Assembly (NCBI RefSeq): GCF_028683095.1
Contig: NZ_JAJUBC010000014.1
Location: 62,001 to 126,000 of the forward strand
Origin: Enterovibrio gelatinilyticus
Lineage (GTDB): Bacteria > Pseudomonadota > Gammaproteobacteria > Enterobacterales > Vibrionaceae
Length of the DNA stretch: 64,000 nt
Reading direction: 5' to 3'
Shown: positions 44,801 to 59,100 of the stretch, piece by piece
How positions within the stretch are numbered: position 1 is the stretch's first letter
Layout: each line of letters begins with the position of its first letter
Notes under the pieces: generated by a model
Told to the model about the DNA's origin: nothing
Database searches by the model: none
Seen by the model: only the letters and a program-made list of their open reading frames with translations
Position numbers and translations under genes: made by a program

Positions 44801-46386
44801 GTCACTCCACCCCAGGCGTCGGTCTAATTTCTCCACCGCCACACCACGATATCTACTCTATCGAGGATTTGGCGCAGCTGATTTATGACCTCAAGAACGC
44901 GAATCGCGAAGCACGTGTCAACGTCAAGCTGGTTTCTGAAGCAGGTGTAGGTACCATCGCGTCAGGCGTAGCAAAAGCAAAAGCTGACGTTGTACTGATT
45001 GCGGGCTTTGATGGCGGTACAGGTGCATCACCACTGTCGTCAATCAAACACGCGGGTCTGCCATGGGAACTGGGTTTGGCGGAAACACACCAAACACTGC
45101 TGAAAAACGGCCTACGTAACCGTATCGTCGTTCAATCAGATGGTCAGATGAAAACACCTCGAGACCTTGCAGTGGCAACACTACTAGGTGCTGAAGAATG
45201 GGGCGTGGCAACCGCAGCACTGGTTGTTGAAGGTTGTATCATGATGCGTAAGTGTCACCTCAACACCTGTCCTGTTGGTATCGCAACACAAGATAAAACC
45301 CTGCGTGAACGTTTTGACGGCCGCGTAGAAGACATCGTGACCTTCTTCACTTACATGGCTGAAGGCCTACGTGAAGTCATGGCAGAGCTAGGCTACCGCA
45401 CCATTAATGAAATGGTCGGTCAATCTCAGCATTTGAAAGTACGTAGCGATGTGGGTCACTGGAAATACCAGAATCTTGACCTCAACGTTGTTCTTCACAA
45501 AGAAGAGCCACGCGAAGGCGACGGCATGTACTGCCAGCGCGAGCAAAACCACGGTCTTGAAACCATTCTGGATCGCCGCTTGATTGAAGTCGCTTCTAGT
45601 GCGCTTTATGAAGGCCGCAAAGTGGATGCCGAGTTCGCTATCGTCAACACGGACCGCAGTGCCGGTACCATGCTGTCGAATGAGATTTCGAAAATTTACA
45701 AAGACCAAGGCTTACCTGAGCAAATGAATGTGAAATTCAAAGGCTCTGCAGGTCAAAGCTTCGGTGCATTCCTTGCGAAAGGTGTGAAGTTCGAAGTCGA
45801 AGGCGACGCGAACGATTACTGGGGTAAAGGTTTGTCTGGCGGTACTTTGGTGCTGTACCCAGATGCGAAGAGCGACATCATTGCCGAAGACAACATTGTT
45901 GTAGGTAACGTTTGTTTCTATGGCGCAACCTCTGGTGAGTCATTCATTCGCGGTGTAGCAGGCGAGCGTTTCTGTGTTCGTAACTCCGGCGCGAAAGTGG
46001 TTGTTGAAGGCATTGGCGACCACGGCTGTGAATACATGACCGGTGGTGTTGCTATCGTTCTTGGTCAAACCGGCCGCAACTTTGCAGCGGGTATGAGCGG
46101 CGGCGTTGCTTATATCTGGGATCAATTTGAAAACTTTGAATCTAAGCTAAACCCTGAGTTGGTTGACTTGGATCCATTGGATGCAGAAGACATCGAACTG
46201 CTGAAAGAAATGATTGGTAAGCACCAAACATTGACTGGCAGTGCCGTTGCGAAGACCTTCTTGTCAAATGTTGATGAGAACCTCAAGCGCATTGTGAAAG
46301 TGATGCCACGCGATTACAAAGCTGTGCTGGAACAACGCAAAGCAGAAGCCGCAAACAAGGAAGAAGTGGAGGCTGTAAATGGGTAA
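41839..46386 (+). CDS. gltB: Glutamate synthase large subunit, first copy (GltB1)
   Basis: Transfers the amide nitrogen of glutamine to 2-oxoglutarate, making two glutamates. I choose ATG 41839 (MTDSVLRTEGLYVPEMEHDAC) behind GGAAGG; 1515 aa. Cys21 is the expected N-terminal nucleophile after a 20-residue propeptide is removed. Amidotransferase domain (about 21-430), central and FMN domains (SGEGGEDPAR, GQLPGHKV, SPPPHHDIYSIEDLAQLI), 3Fe-4S cysteines in MMRKCHLNTCPVGIA, and the C-terminal GXGXG-type beta-helix. It differs widely from GltB2 and looks more like the form common outside enterobacteria. It overlaps gltD1 by eight bases. Confidence 0.96.
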   Translation: MTDSVLRTEGLYVPEMEHDACGIGFVAHLKNRKSHAIVTQALDMLARMEHRGGQGCDPCSGDGAGILLQKPHEFLLEETRKQGFQLPSADKYGVGVMLFPKDENKRQQCRDIFERNAARLELEVIGYRVLPTDNSMIGADPLSTEPQFEHAFVTGGDHLSIDELERKLFVLRNYTVRVCLESISNIGDDFYINSFSAKTLVYKGQLTTEQVPQYFLDLQNPSMVTALALVHSRFSTNTFPRWRLAQPFRNIAHNGEINTVRGNLNWMKAREALLESKLFSDQELKMLLPICQEGASDSANFDMALELLTLSGRSMPHVLMMMVPEAWQEKKDMDPKLRAFYQFHANIMEPWDGPASLCFTDGVKVGATLDRNGLRPSRYTVTKDDYLIMASESGVVEIAPENVHFRGRLQPGRIFVADLEQGRIISDEEVKNEIASAQPYQEWVEKNLLQLDKLPEAGTKNHQPSPARLLHHQQAFGVTTEEVNEILLPMAKDGKEPLGAMGADWPLAVLSHQSQHLSNYFKQLFAQVTNPPIDPIRERMVMSLKTYLGQDQNLLIETPEHCRKVELETPVLSNAELEKLRAIDNDHLQAKTLDIVFRASGENGKLERALKRICQYAEDAVNDGYSIILLTDRAVNSNHAAIPAMLAVGAVHHHLIRKGLRAKADIVIETGDARETHHFATLVGYGANAVNPYLVYETLVDLQRTKKLDPEADVDVLFENYRKSINAGLLKIFSKMGISTLQSYHGAQIFEALGISKAVVDKYFTGTVSRIQGLSIDDIAKEVLIRHRLGYPTREIPVQMLDVGGVYQWKQRGEKHLFNPETIHLLQNSTRNKDVKQFKEYCHAVDSQGDDAATLRSQFDFVKNPAGSIPLEEVEPIESILKRFATGAMSFGSISHEAHSTLAVAMNRIGAKSNSGEGGEDPARFEKKENGDWERSAIKQVASGRFGVTSYYLTNAAEIQIKMAQGAKPGEGGQLPGHKVDDWIGRTRHSTPGVGLISPPPHHDIYSIEDLAQLIYDLKNANREARVNVKLVSEAGVGTIASGVAKAKADVVLIAGFDGGTGASPLSSIKHAGLPWELGLAETHQTLLKNGLRNRIVVQSDGQMKTPRDLAVATLLGAEEWGVATAALVVEGCIMMRKCHLNTCPVGIATQDKTLRERFDGRVEDIVTFFTYMAEGLREVMAELGYRTINEMVGQSQHLKVRSDVGHWKYQNLDLNVVLHKEEPREGDGMYCQREQNHGLETILDRRLIEVASSALYEGRKVDAEFAIVNTDRSAGTMLSNEISKIYKDQGLPEQMNVKFKGSAGQSFGAFLAKGVKFEVEGDANDYWGKGLSGGTLVLYPDAKSDIIAEDNIVVGNVCFYGATSGESFIRGVAGERFCVRNSGAKVVVEGIGDHGCEYMTGGVAIVLGQTGRNFAAGMSGGVAYIWDQFENFESKLNPELVDLDPLDAEDIELLKEMIGKHQTLTGSAVAKTFLSNVDENLKRIVKVMPRDYKAVLEQRKAEAANKEEVEAVNG

Positions 46387-47848
46387 GCCAACTGGATTTT
46401 TAGAATTTGGCCGTGAACTCCCGGGCAAAAAAGACCCTGCTGTTCGTATTCAAGACAACAAGGAATTTGTCCTGAACGAAGAGTTTGGTGAAAAGATTAA
46501 CGAGCAATCGTCACGTTGTATGGATTGCGGCGTACCGTTTTGTCATAACGGTTGCCCAATCGGTAACATCATTCCTGAATTCAATGACGCGGTATATCGC
46601 GACAGCTGGGAAGAAGCGTGGAACATTTTAAGTTCTACCAACAACTTCCCTGAATTCACAGGACGTGTGTGCCCTGCTCCCTGTGAAACTTCGTGCGTTC
46701 TTGGTATTAACCAAGACCCAATCACGATTTGTAATATCGAGAAAACCATCGTTGAGACGGCGTACCGTGAAGGCTATGCCAAACCAAAAATCCCAACGTC
46801 TCGCACTGGTAAAAAAGTGGCGATCATCGGTTCAGGTCCAGCGGGCCTGTCTGCTGCCGAGCAACTTAACAGTGCAGGCCATTCCGTCACCGTCTTTGAA
46901 CGTGATGAGAAAGTCGGTGGTTTGCTACGTTTCGGCATCCCTGATTTCAAGCTAGGTATGGACATTATCGATCGTAAGATCAACCTAATGGCCGAAGCTG
47001 GCGTGCAATTTGAAGTAAATGCTCACGTCGGTGTCACCGTTAACGCACAGCAAATCCGTCAAGATTTCGATGTGGTATTGCTAACAGGTGGCTCAACCGT
47101 GCCACGCGATTTGCCAATCCCGGGTCGCGATCTGAAAGGCGTTCATTTTGCGATGGAATTCCTCGGTCAAAACAACCGCCGTGCAAACGGCATGGATTTG
47201 AAAACTGACGAAATCCACGTAAAAGACAAGCACGTCGTGGTTGTTGGTGGTGGTGATACCGGTTCTGACTGTGTAGGTACATCAAACCGTCATGGTGCGA
47301 AGAGCATTACCCAAGTGGAAATCATGCCGATCCCACCAGAGAAGCGTCCCGCTAATATGCCTTGGCCGCAATATCCGATGATCATGCGTACCTCGACTTC
47401 TCACGAAGAAGGTTGTGATCGTCATTGGAACATCCTGACCAAAGAATTTATCGGTGACGATGCAGGCAATGTAAAAGCACTACGTATCGCTGATATTGTT
47501 TGGAAAGATGCAGCGCCAGGCGAACGTCCAGGCTTTGAAGAGGTCGCAGGCTCTGAGCGTGTTATCCCTTGTGATAACGCATTCTTGGCGATGGGCTTCC
47601 TCCACCCAGAACCTCACGGTGTGCTTGCGCAGCTAGATGTTGCCTTGGATGACCGCGGCAACGTCGCAGCGACCAATTATCAAACAAGTCAAAAAGGCGT
47701 ATTTGCCGCTGGCGATATGCGTACTGGTCAGTCTCTCGTTGTACGTTGTATCAATGAAGGCCGCGAATGTGCCCGTGCAATTGATACTTATCTAATGGGT
47801 GATACGCATCTTGAGGCTAAAGCAGACTCTTTGATGCTCTCCGCATAA
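46379..47848 (+). CDS. gltD: Glutamate synthase small subunit, first copy (GltD1)
   Basis: Feeds electrons from NADPH through FAD to GltB. 489 aa, starting MGKPTGFLEFGRELP behind GGAGG inside the end of gltB1. N-terminal cysteines for two 4Fe-4S clusters are in SSRCMDCGVPFCHNGCPIGN and GRVCPAPCETSCVLG. FAD motif AIIGSGPAGLSAAEQL, NADPH motif VVVGGGDTGSDCVGT, and the C-terminal FAD contact GVFAAGDMRTGQSLVV. It pairs with gltB1 and differs in sequence type from gltD2. Confidence 0.96.
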   Translation: MGKPTGFLEFGRELPGKKDPAVRIQDNKEFVLNEEFGEKINEQSSRCMDCGVPFCHNGCPIGNIIPEFNDAVYRDSWEEAWNILSSTNNFPEFTGRVCPAPCETSCVLGINQDPITICNIEKTIVETAYREGYAKPKIPTSRTGKKVAIIGSGPAGLSAAEQLNSAGHSVTVFERDEKVGGLLRFGIPDFKLGMDIIDRKINLMAEAGVQFEVNAHVGVTVNAQQIRQDFDVVLLTGGSTVPRDLPIPGRDLKGVHFAMEFLGQNNRRANGMDLKTDEIHVKDKHVVVVGGGDTGSDCVGTSNRHGAKSITQVEIMPIPPEKRPANMPWPQYPMIMRTSTSHEEGCDRHWNILTKEFIGDDAGNVKALRIADIVWKDAAPGERPGFEEVAGSERVIPCDNAFLAMGFLHPEPHGVLAQLDVALDDRGNVAATNYQTSQKGVFAAGDMRTGQSLVVRCINEGRECARAIDTYLMGDTHLEAKADSLMLSA

Positions 47849-47876
47849 CTATAAGTAAGTGTTATCTTCCAGTTTT

Positions 47877-47903
47877 GCCAGCCCCCGCGGCTGGCTTTTT
47901 TCT
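47877..47903 (+). terminator. Terminator of gltB1-gltD1
   Basis: GCCAGCC / GGCTGGC with a CCCGC loop and a following T run, about 30 bp past the gltD1 stop. It separates the two gltBD units. Confidence 0.92.
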
Positions 47904-48159
47904 TTTTGATTCCCAGCATTCGTGTCACTTCCGCCTCAACTTCCCCAACTCCTCGCAAAAAGCCAGCAACACGCTTAGATGATTCTCAGCATACGGATAA
48001 GTGAATCTCTGCGACAGAGTTAAAAAAACCACCACAAAATGCTACATCACCCCCTACAATTCGACATATATATCTGTTTAAAAACGAGGTTAATGTGATG
48101 TGACGAAATTTGACCTAGTCATCATTAACCGATAAGTTGTTCTGCCCAAAATAAATACC

Positions 48160-48225
48160 GTTGAGCACAATGACTCAACCTAAATGCCAGGAAGGCATAG
48201 AACTGCAGTCACTGCTTGGAGCAGT
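48160..48225 (+). promoter_or_regulatory. Leader of gltB2 with three consecutive hairpins
   Basis: GTTGAG/CTCAAC (48160-48179), ATGCC/GGCAT (48184-48198) and ACTGCT/AGCAGT (48211-48225) are packed together, ending just before AAGGGAGA and the gltB2 ATG. The first part of the 394-bp space (47904-48150) holds no gene and must contain the promoter. Confidence 0.5.
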
Positions 48226-48242
48226 CGCAAGGGAGAATTGCA

Positions 48243-54136
<5,894 letters not shown>

Positions 54137-54168
54137 ACCACTCTGCATACTTCAAGCATCACGAAATT

Positions 54169-54194
54169 AAGTGCCCGCAAGGGCACTTTTTTTT
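54169..54194 (+). terminator. Terminator of gltB2-gltD2
   Basis: AAGTGCCC / GGGCACTT with a GCAA loop and eight T. Confidence 0.95.
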
Positions 54195-54255
54195 CGCTCG
54201 AATTTTCCTCCATGATACACTTATTTTCATTAACGAAAATCGTATGAGAACTAAC

Positions 54256-54957
54256 ATGAAAATCGGTATTATCGGTGCGATGGAGCAGGAAGTTGCCCTG
54301 CTCAAAAACAAGATCAATAACTGCCAATTACAAGAAATTGCAGGCAGCAAATTCTACACGGGCGACATGAACGGTGTTGACGTTGTCCTTCTTCAATCAG
54401 GCATTGGTAAAGTGGCTGCAGCACTGAGCACATCTATCTTGCTTGATCGCTTTAAGGTCACTGAAGTCATCAATACTGGCTCTGCGGGCGGTTTTGACCC
54501 TTCGCTAAACCTTGGTGATGTGATCATTTCTACTGATGTGGCATACCACGATGCTGACGTAACGGCATTTGGTTACGCCATGGGCCAGATGGCAGGCCAG
54601 CCTGCAACTTTTACATCAAATGAAAAACTGATGGATGTTGCAGAGCAAGCGCTAGCAGCGATGGATCCTGCACCTCATGCAGTTCGCGGTCTGATTTGTA
54701 CCGGTGACGCATTTGTTTGTACAGCAGAGCGCCAAAACTACATCCGTGAACATTTCCCGAACGTGATTGCAGTAGAAATGGAAGCGGCTGCGATTGCTCA
54801 AGCATGCCATCAATTCAATGTGCCATTCGTTGTTGTTCGCGCCATCTCTGATGTTGCAGACAAAGAATCACCGATGACGTTTGACGAGTTCCTTCCACTG
54901 GCAGCAAAAAGCTCTAGCGCCATGGTTGAGAAAATGGTCGAACTGCTGAAAGCATAA
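54256..54957 (+). CDS. mtnN: MtnN (Pfs), 5'-methylthioadenosine / S-adenosylhomocysteine nucleosidase
   Basis: Cleaves adenine from methylthioadenosine and S-adenosylhomocysteine; the second reaction is on the way to autoinducer-2. I take ATG 54256 ([13 protein letters not shown]), 233 aa, because the family begins there; an ATG four codons earlier is possible. Catalytic residues: Glu12 in GAMEQEV, the Glu of [10 protein letters not shown] and the Asp of [27 protein letters not shown] is another signature. It is the first gene of a compact unit with the CbiB-like gene and btuF. Confidence 0.97.
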   Translation: MKIGIIGAMEQEVALLKNKINNCQLQEIAGSKFYTGDMNGVDVVLLQSGIGKVAAALSTSILLDRFKVTEVINTGSAGGFDPSLNLGDVIISTDVAYHDADVTAFGYAMGQMAGQPATFTSNEKLMDVAEQALAAMDPAPHAVRGLICTGDAFVCTAERQNYIREHFPNVIAVEMEAAAIAQACHQFNVPFVVVRAISDVADKESPMTFDEFLPLAAKSSSAMVEKMVELLKA

Positions 54958-55922
54958 TGAACGAGCTCCTCACACCACTAGACGCATTGCTAGGCTATTC
55001 TACCTTGCTCGCGATGTGGGGGGCTTTGCTATTGCACTGGTTCTTCCCCATTCCAAGCGAGCTCAATCCGCTCTCCTTATGGCGTCAAGTCGCTTACGCC
55101 ATCGCAGAAAAAGTCAATCATGTGGAAGATGCACCTTCCCAGCAACGTTTAGCAGGAGGCCTCGCACTGAGCGTTATGTGGCTAACTTTAGCCGTATTGC
55201 TTATCGCTCTCAGCCAAATAGTTTGGGTTCCCTGGCTATTTGATCTTCTACTGCTTTGGTTCTCATTAAGCTGGAAACCGCTAACGCAAAGCATGCTGGC
55301 TCTAGAAGCTTTCTTACTGCGTGAAGACAAACCTGCAGCGCGAACTCTTTTGGCACAATCACTCAATCGCGATACTTACTCCCTCTCGCCTGTTGGCATA
55401 GCGAAAGCGGGATGCGAAACACTCTTAATAGGGTATGCCCGCGGTCTGATAAGCATTCTTTTCTGGTACGCAATTGGTGGTGGCATCGCAGCCTTCCTCT
55501 ACACCCTTATTGTTCAGCTGTCGCGCTGCTGGCCAACACGGCGTGAAGAGTTCGTAGAATTTGGCCGCCCCACATCTGTTCTATTGAGCATTGTTGACGC
55601 CCTACCCTCGCAATTGTTTGCCCTACTTATCGCAACTGGACACCGCTTTGAACCAGCCCTTAGTGCCATCAGGGAACAAGGCCGTGAGTGGTCTTTCAAC
55701 GGCGCAGGGTGGATACTCGCTGCGTCAGGCGCTAAATTTCAACTCGCTTTGGGTGGCCCGGCCCTCTACGATGATAGAAAAATCTCCCGTCCACGTATTG
55801 GCGGTGAAATTTCGCCATCACCCTTGCACCTAGCTCTACTCAATCAACAATTGCGGCAAAAAGCCTTACTTTGGATCCTGCTCCAAAGCTTCTTAATGTG
55901 GTTTGCACACGGATTACTATGA
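54957..55922 (+). CDS. CbiB/CobD-like cobalamin biosynthesis membrane protein
   Basis: A 321-aa inner-membrane protein with several hydrophobic segments. Similarity to CbiB (adenosylcobinamide-phosphate synthase) is seen in GGLALSVMWLTLAVLL, MLALEAFLLREDKPAARTLLAQSLNRDT, FWYAIGGGIAAFLYTLI and GWILAASGAKFQLALGGPALYDD. The usual family stretch G-R-D-T after S is kept as NRDTYSLSP. CbiB joins aminopropanol phosphate to adenosylcobyric acid. The start overlaps the mtnN stop (TAATG) and the stop overlaps btuF (ATGA), so the three are coupled. Some residues differ from true CbiB, so the activity is less sure than the family. Confidence 0.85.
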   Translation: MNELLTPLDALLGYSTLLAMWGALLLHWFFPIPSELNPLSLWRQVAYAIAEKVNHVEDAPSQQRLAGGLALSVMWLTLAVLLIALSQIVWVPWLFDLLLLWFSLSWKPLTQSMLALEAFLLREDKPAARTLLAQSLNRDTYSLSPVGIAKAGCETLLIGYARGLISILFWYAIGGGIAAFLYTLIVQLSRCWPTRREEFVEFGRPTSVLLSIVDALPSQLFALLIATGHRFEPALSAIREQGREWSFNGAGWILAASGAKFQLALGGPALYDDRKISRPRIGGEISPSPLHLALLNQQLRQKALLWILLQSFLMWFAHGLL

Positions 55923-56743
55923 AGTATCTATACCTACTTGTTTTTGTCTGCCTACCAAGCATGGTGCTTGCGGAGCCTCTTCGTGTTATCAGCCTATCGC
56001 CTCATACCACAGAGCTAGCCTTTGAAGCTGGCCTTGGTGACAACCTTATCGCCGTCAGCGCGCACAGTGACTACCCGCCAGAAGCGTTAGCACTAGAACA
56101 AGTCGCGAACTTTAGAGGCATTAACATCGAACGTGTTGTCACGCTAAAGCCCGATCTCGTGCTTGCATGGAAAGGCGGCAACCCCGATCGCGAACTGGCA
56201 AAGCTTGAGCGTTTAGGCATAGAGATATTTTATTCCAACCCACACTCGCTCTATGACGCTGCTGATAACATCGAAAAGCTCGGCCAATGGTCAGCCGACC
56301 CCGCCAAAGCCAAAGCACGCGCCGATGCAGTTCGTCAGGAGTTAGCCGCCATTGAAACGGCGCAAGATGGCAAAAACAGAATCCCTTATTTCTATCAGTT
56401 GAGTGAATCACCACTGATGACAAATAACGGCGAACATTGGCCTCAACCGCTATTTTCATTGTGTGGGGGAGAAAATATTTTTTCTAATAGTGTCGCGCCC
56501 TATCCACAAGTGAGCATGGAGCAAGTGATCGTAAGAGCGCCTCAGGCTATCTTCTATCCTTCAACAAAAGCGACACCATCCAAGGAATGGGCTAAGTGGG
56601 CTGAGTTTATTCCTGCGATTAAAAACAAAGATATTTTTGCGATAAGTGGCGATTGGCTAAATCGGCCAACACCCCGCGCTTTGAAAGCTGTAAAACAGAT
56701 TTGCACTGCCTTTGATAAAGTAAGAAGCGATCTCGATCACTAA
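55919..56743 (+). CDS. btuF: BtuF, periplasmic vitamin B12-binding protein
   Basis: Delivers vitamin B12 to the BtuCD importer. ATG 55919 overlaps the previous stop. The 274-aa precursor has a signal peptide (MKYLYLLVFVCLPSMVLA, cut before EPLRV), then the two-lobed fold of class III binding proteins: RVISLSPHTTELAFEAGLGD, VSAHSDYPPEA, RVVTLKPDLVLAWKGGNP, SLCGGENIF and VSMEQVIVRAPQAIFYPS. In E. coli the order is mtn-btuF-yadS; the CbiB-like gene is an extra member here. Confidence 0.94.
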   Translation: MKYLYLLVFVCLPSMVLAEPLRVISLSPHTTELAFEAGLGDNLIAVSAHSDYPPEALALEQVANFRGINIERVVTLKPDLVLAWKGGNPDRELAKLERLGIEIFYSNPHSLYDAADNIEKLGQWSADPAKAKARADAVRQELAAIETAQDGKNRIPYFYQLSESPLMTNNGEHWPQPLFSLCGGENIFSNSVAPYPQVSMEQVIVRAPQAIFYPSTKATPSKEWAKWAEFIPAIKNKDIFAISGDWLNRPTPRALKAVKQICTAFDKVRSDLDH

Positions 56744-56893
56744 TTCAAAGATGGCTGCCAAGCCCTATAAACATCGGATTGCTCGATAACGGATTTCACG
56801 TACAATCGCGCACGCTTTGTTGGCTAGACGCCATAAATAACAGGCAAATCGCGCAATGCGATGTGCCTCTTTTTGGGAATGGAACTGCGTACC

Positions 56894-57505
56894 ATGCTTT
56901 TATATATCTTGGACATGTTTGGAACCGCAGTGTTTGCGATTTCTGGCGTACTATTGGCAGGCAAGCTTCGAATGGACCCCTTTGGCGTGGTGGTACTCGC
57001 CATGGTGACAGCCATTGGTGGTGGCACCATTCGAGACATGGCATTAGGCGCAACACCCGTGTTTTGGGTCAATAGCCCCGAATATCTTTGGATCATCCTA
57101 GTCACCTGTATTTTGTCGTTATTGTTGATCCGTCATCCTCGTCGTCTTCCTTGGTATTTTTTACCCGTCGCCGATGCCATTGGTCTTGCGGTTTTTGTCG
57201 CGATTGGTGTCGATAAAGCATTAAGTTACGGTGCATCTCCTTTAGTCGCCGTGATCATGGGCGTGATCACAGGTTGTGGTGGCGGCATTATCCGCGACGT
57301 ATTAGCGAGAGAAGTCCCCATGGTGTTGCGAACTGAAGTCTACGCAACCGCATGTATTGCAGGCGGATTTATCCATACCGTCGCATTAGCCGCCAATGCC
57401 GATGTTGAGGTGGCCTCCATATCCGGCATGATGACCACGTTACTGATCCGCCTTGCCGCCATTCGCTGGCACCTATCACTGCCGACGTTCGCCATCAGCA
57501 AATAA
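56894..57505 (+). CDS. yadS: YadS, TRIC-family membrane protein (UPF0126)
   Basis: A 203-aa inner-membrane protein with about seven hydrophobic segments forming two related halves, each with a glycine-rich GGG-x2-RD motif: [13 protein letters not shown] and [13 protein letters not shown]. This is the signature of prokaryotic trimeric intracellular cation channels. The start [19 protein letters not shown] matches E. coli YadS; upstream ATG codons at 56861 and 56879 are less likely. It follows btuF after 150 bp, as in E. coli. Ion specificity is unknown. Confidence 0.93.
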   Translation: MLLYILDMFGTAVFAISGVLLAGKLRMDPFGVVVLAMVTAIGGGTIRDMALGATPVFWVNSPEYLWIILVTCILSLLLIRHPRRLPWYFLPVADAIGLAVFVAIGVDKALSYGASPLVAVIMGVITGCGGGIIRDVLAREVPMVLRTEVYATACIAGGFIHTVALAANADVEVASISGMMTTLLIRLAAIRWHLSLPTFAISK

Positions 57506-57535
57506 ATCCTCCGCTCTAAACACAAAGAAACGTTC

Positions 57536-57568
57536 AAAAAACGCACGTTAACCGACGTGCGTTTTTTT
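57536..57568 (+). terminator. Terminator of yadS
   Basis: ACGCACGT / ACGTGCGT with a TAACCG loop, flanked by A and T runs. Confidence 0.92.
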
Positions 57569-57579
57569 ACATCACTCGC

Positions 57580-57648
57580 AATTAAGTAAGGTTAAAACTT
57601 TACTTAATTCTCTTGCTGGCTATTATATAAACAAATAACTTTACTTAA
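57580..57648 (+). promoter_or_regulatory. Palindromic operator and promoter of the VOC-questin oxidase-flavodoxin operon
   Basis: Perfect 10-bp arms AATTAAGTAA (57580-57589) and TTACTTAATT (57600-57609), with a 10-bp gap, and a third half-site TTTACTTAA at 57640-57648. A sigma-70 promoter fits inside: TTACTT (57600-57605), 17-bp spacer, TTATAT (57623-57628). The operator thus covers the -35 and the third half-site lies near the transcription start, a layout suited to repression. The binding protein is unknown; dimeric winged-helix repressors (MarR, HxlR/DUF24, ArsR) or TetR proteins use such sites. No regulator gene is adjacent. Confidence 0.7.
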
Positions 57649-57672
57649 ACAAAGAAGCAGCAGGAGAAAATC

Positions 57673-58089
57673 ATGAGTAGCTATGTCGAACATGCCAACA
57701 TCACGGTCAATGATATCAGTCGCACCATCGCCTTCTTACAAACAGCAATGCCGGATTTTTCTGTACGTGGCGAAGGAAAAGACGAGGATAGAGCTTGGTG
57801 TCATATTGGAACAGACATCTCCTATATTGCACTTCAGCAAGAGGGGATTGATAAGCCAATTGAACGCATTCCGAATTATCATTTGGGCGTTAATCACATC
57901 GGTTTTGTCGTTGAAGATGCGACACGAGTAGCCGAGAACCTGAAAACCGCAGGCTTTGAACAGGTCTCTTTCGATAAAAGCCACCCTAGTCGAAAACGCG
58001 CTTATTTCTACGATAACGATGGTATTGAATGGGAATTCATTGAATACCTCACCGAAGATTTTGGAAGCAGAAACGACTACGTCTTGTAA
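57673..58089 (+). CDS. VOC-family (glyoxalase/dioxygenase fold) protein
   Basis: A 138-aa protein of the vicinal oxygen chelate superfamily. Two beta-alpha-beta-beta-beta modules are visible: SYVEHANITVNDISRTIAFLQ with the first metal-ligand candidate His, and YHLGVNHIGFVVEDATRVAENL, ending with AYFYDNDGIEWEFIEYL, where the last Glu is the usual metal ligand. Members are metal-dependent lyases, dioxygenases or resistance proteins; the substrate cannot be told. AGGAG lies before the ATG. First gene of a three-gene operon under the palindromic operator. Confidence 0.88.
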   Translation: MSSYVEHANITVNDISRTIAFLQTAMPDFSVRGEGKDEDRAWCHIGTDISYIALQQEGIDKPIERIPNYHLGVNHIGFVVEDATRVAENLKTAGFEQVSFDKSHPSRKRAYFYDNDGIEWEFIEYLTEDFGSRNDYVL

Positions 58090-58113
58090 CGACAAATGCA
58101 AAGGAATGCCGCC

Positions 58114-59100
58114 ATGTACCAATCATTCACATCAATAGGCTTTGAGCTGATAAAGCGAAGTCATCGCTTCGGGCCTACTTTTGGCGCGCGTCTATCTAAC
58201 CATCTACCGATGGCTCTGTCGGCAATGCAAAGACTGGGCGCGTCCACGGATCAATTAAACGCAGAATATCTGCGGGCATCCGGTCACTTGTCTCCTCTCG
58301 GAGACGCATTGGGAATCGAGCATCCCATGCTAGGGGAAAAAGCACACAATGCTGATTTCGTAGAATATTATCGCACTATGCTAAGTGAGATCGGTACGGA
58401 GCAAACCCTAAAGACAGTACTCCCCACTTTGCTGCCAGGAGTTTCTGCAGGCGCCTTTCATGGTGTCATCCGCCTCGCCTATGCCGTTGAGCTAGGAGAT
58501 ATTGACGAAACTAGTCACGCGCTTGCCTACTGGTCTTCAGGCTACACGCCGTTAGGCGACCTTTCGTTTCAACAAAATCTCAGCACGGAAGAGGATTTAA
58601 ACCAAGCGCTTTCGATATTTCATGATCAAACTTACCGCGAAGGGATCATCATCGATCATGTCGAAGAACTGATCACTTTACCGACCTATTCGACCATTGC
58701 GAGCCAGCCCGATTCGCTGTCACTAAATGAGGTTGCACGTATCGTGTTATCGCAATATTCCGCGAGCAACGATTTTACCTTGCTACACGGTGTCACGGGT
58801 TTCCAAGCGCTCGTCTCTCTTTTTCCTTTTATTGAAAATCACGATCTTGCGCTTCACTATTTCTGGCAAGCCTATGTCGCTGCATCATGTACTGCTGCGT
58901 ACCGAAAACCCTTTCAGCACCAAATTCAGGAACACGCACCCAGAGATATTCTTGATTGGTCATATTGGTTCGAACGCGCGTTAGAAACTGAAGATGACCA
59001 CACCATCAAACTCACTTACAGCTGCGCTCGCCTATATGATCATCTGCGCCTCCCTGAAGCCATATCCGCCATAAAATACAGACTGGAGACCTCATCATGA
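58114..59100 (+). CDS. Questin-oxidase-like protein (DUF4243)
   Basis: About 328 aa starting MYQSFTSIGFELIKRSH behind AAGGA; an ATG six codons earlier is possible. The family traits are NHLPMALSAMQRLGAS near the start, LLPGVSAGAFHGVIRLAYAVE in the middle and FTLLHGVTGFQALVSL plus HYFWQAYVAA later. The founding member, questin oxidase of fungi, opens an anthraquinone ring by a Baeyer-Villiger type reaction with NADPH; bacterial members are common but mostly unstudied. The His residues of NHLPM, AFHGVIR and LLHGVTG are conserved marks. It follows the VOC gene by 24 bp and overlaps the flavodoxin gene by four bases. Confidence 0.82.
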   Translation: MYQSFTSIGFELIKRSHRFGPTFGARLSNHLPMALSAMQRLGASTDQLNAEYLRASGHLSPLGDALGIEHPMLGEKAHNADFVEYYRTMLSEIGTEQTLKTVLPTLLPGVSAGAFHGVIRLAYAVELGDIDETSHALAYWSSGYTPLGDLSFQQNLSTEEDLNQALSIFHDQTYREGIIIDHVEELITLPTYSTIASQPDSLSLNEVARIVLSQYSASNDFTLLHGVTGFQALVSLFPFIENHDLALHYFWQAYVAASCTAAYRKPFQHQIQEHAPRDILDWSYWFERALETEDDHTIKLTYSCARLYDHLRLPEAISAIKYRLETSS

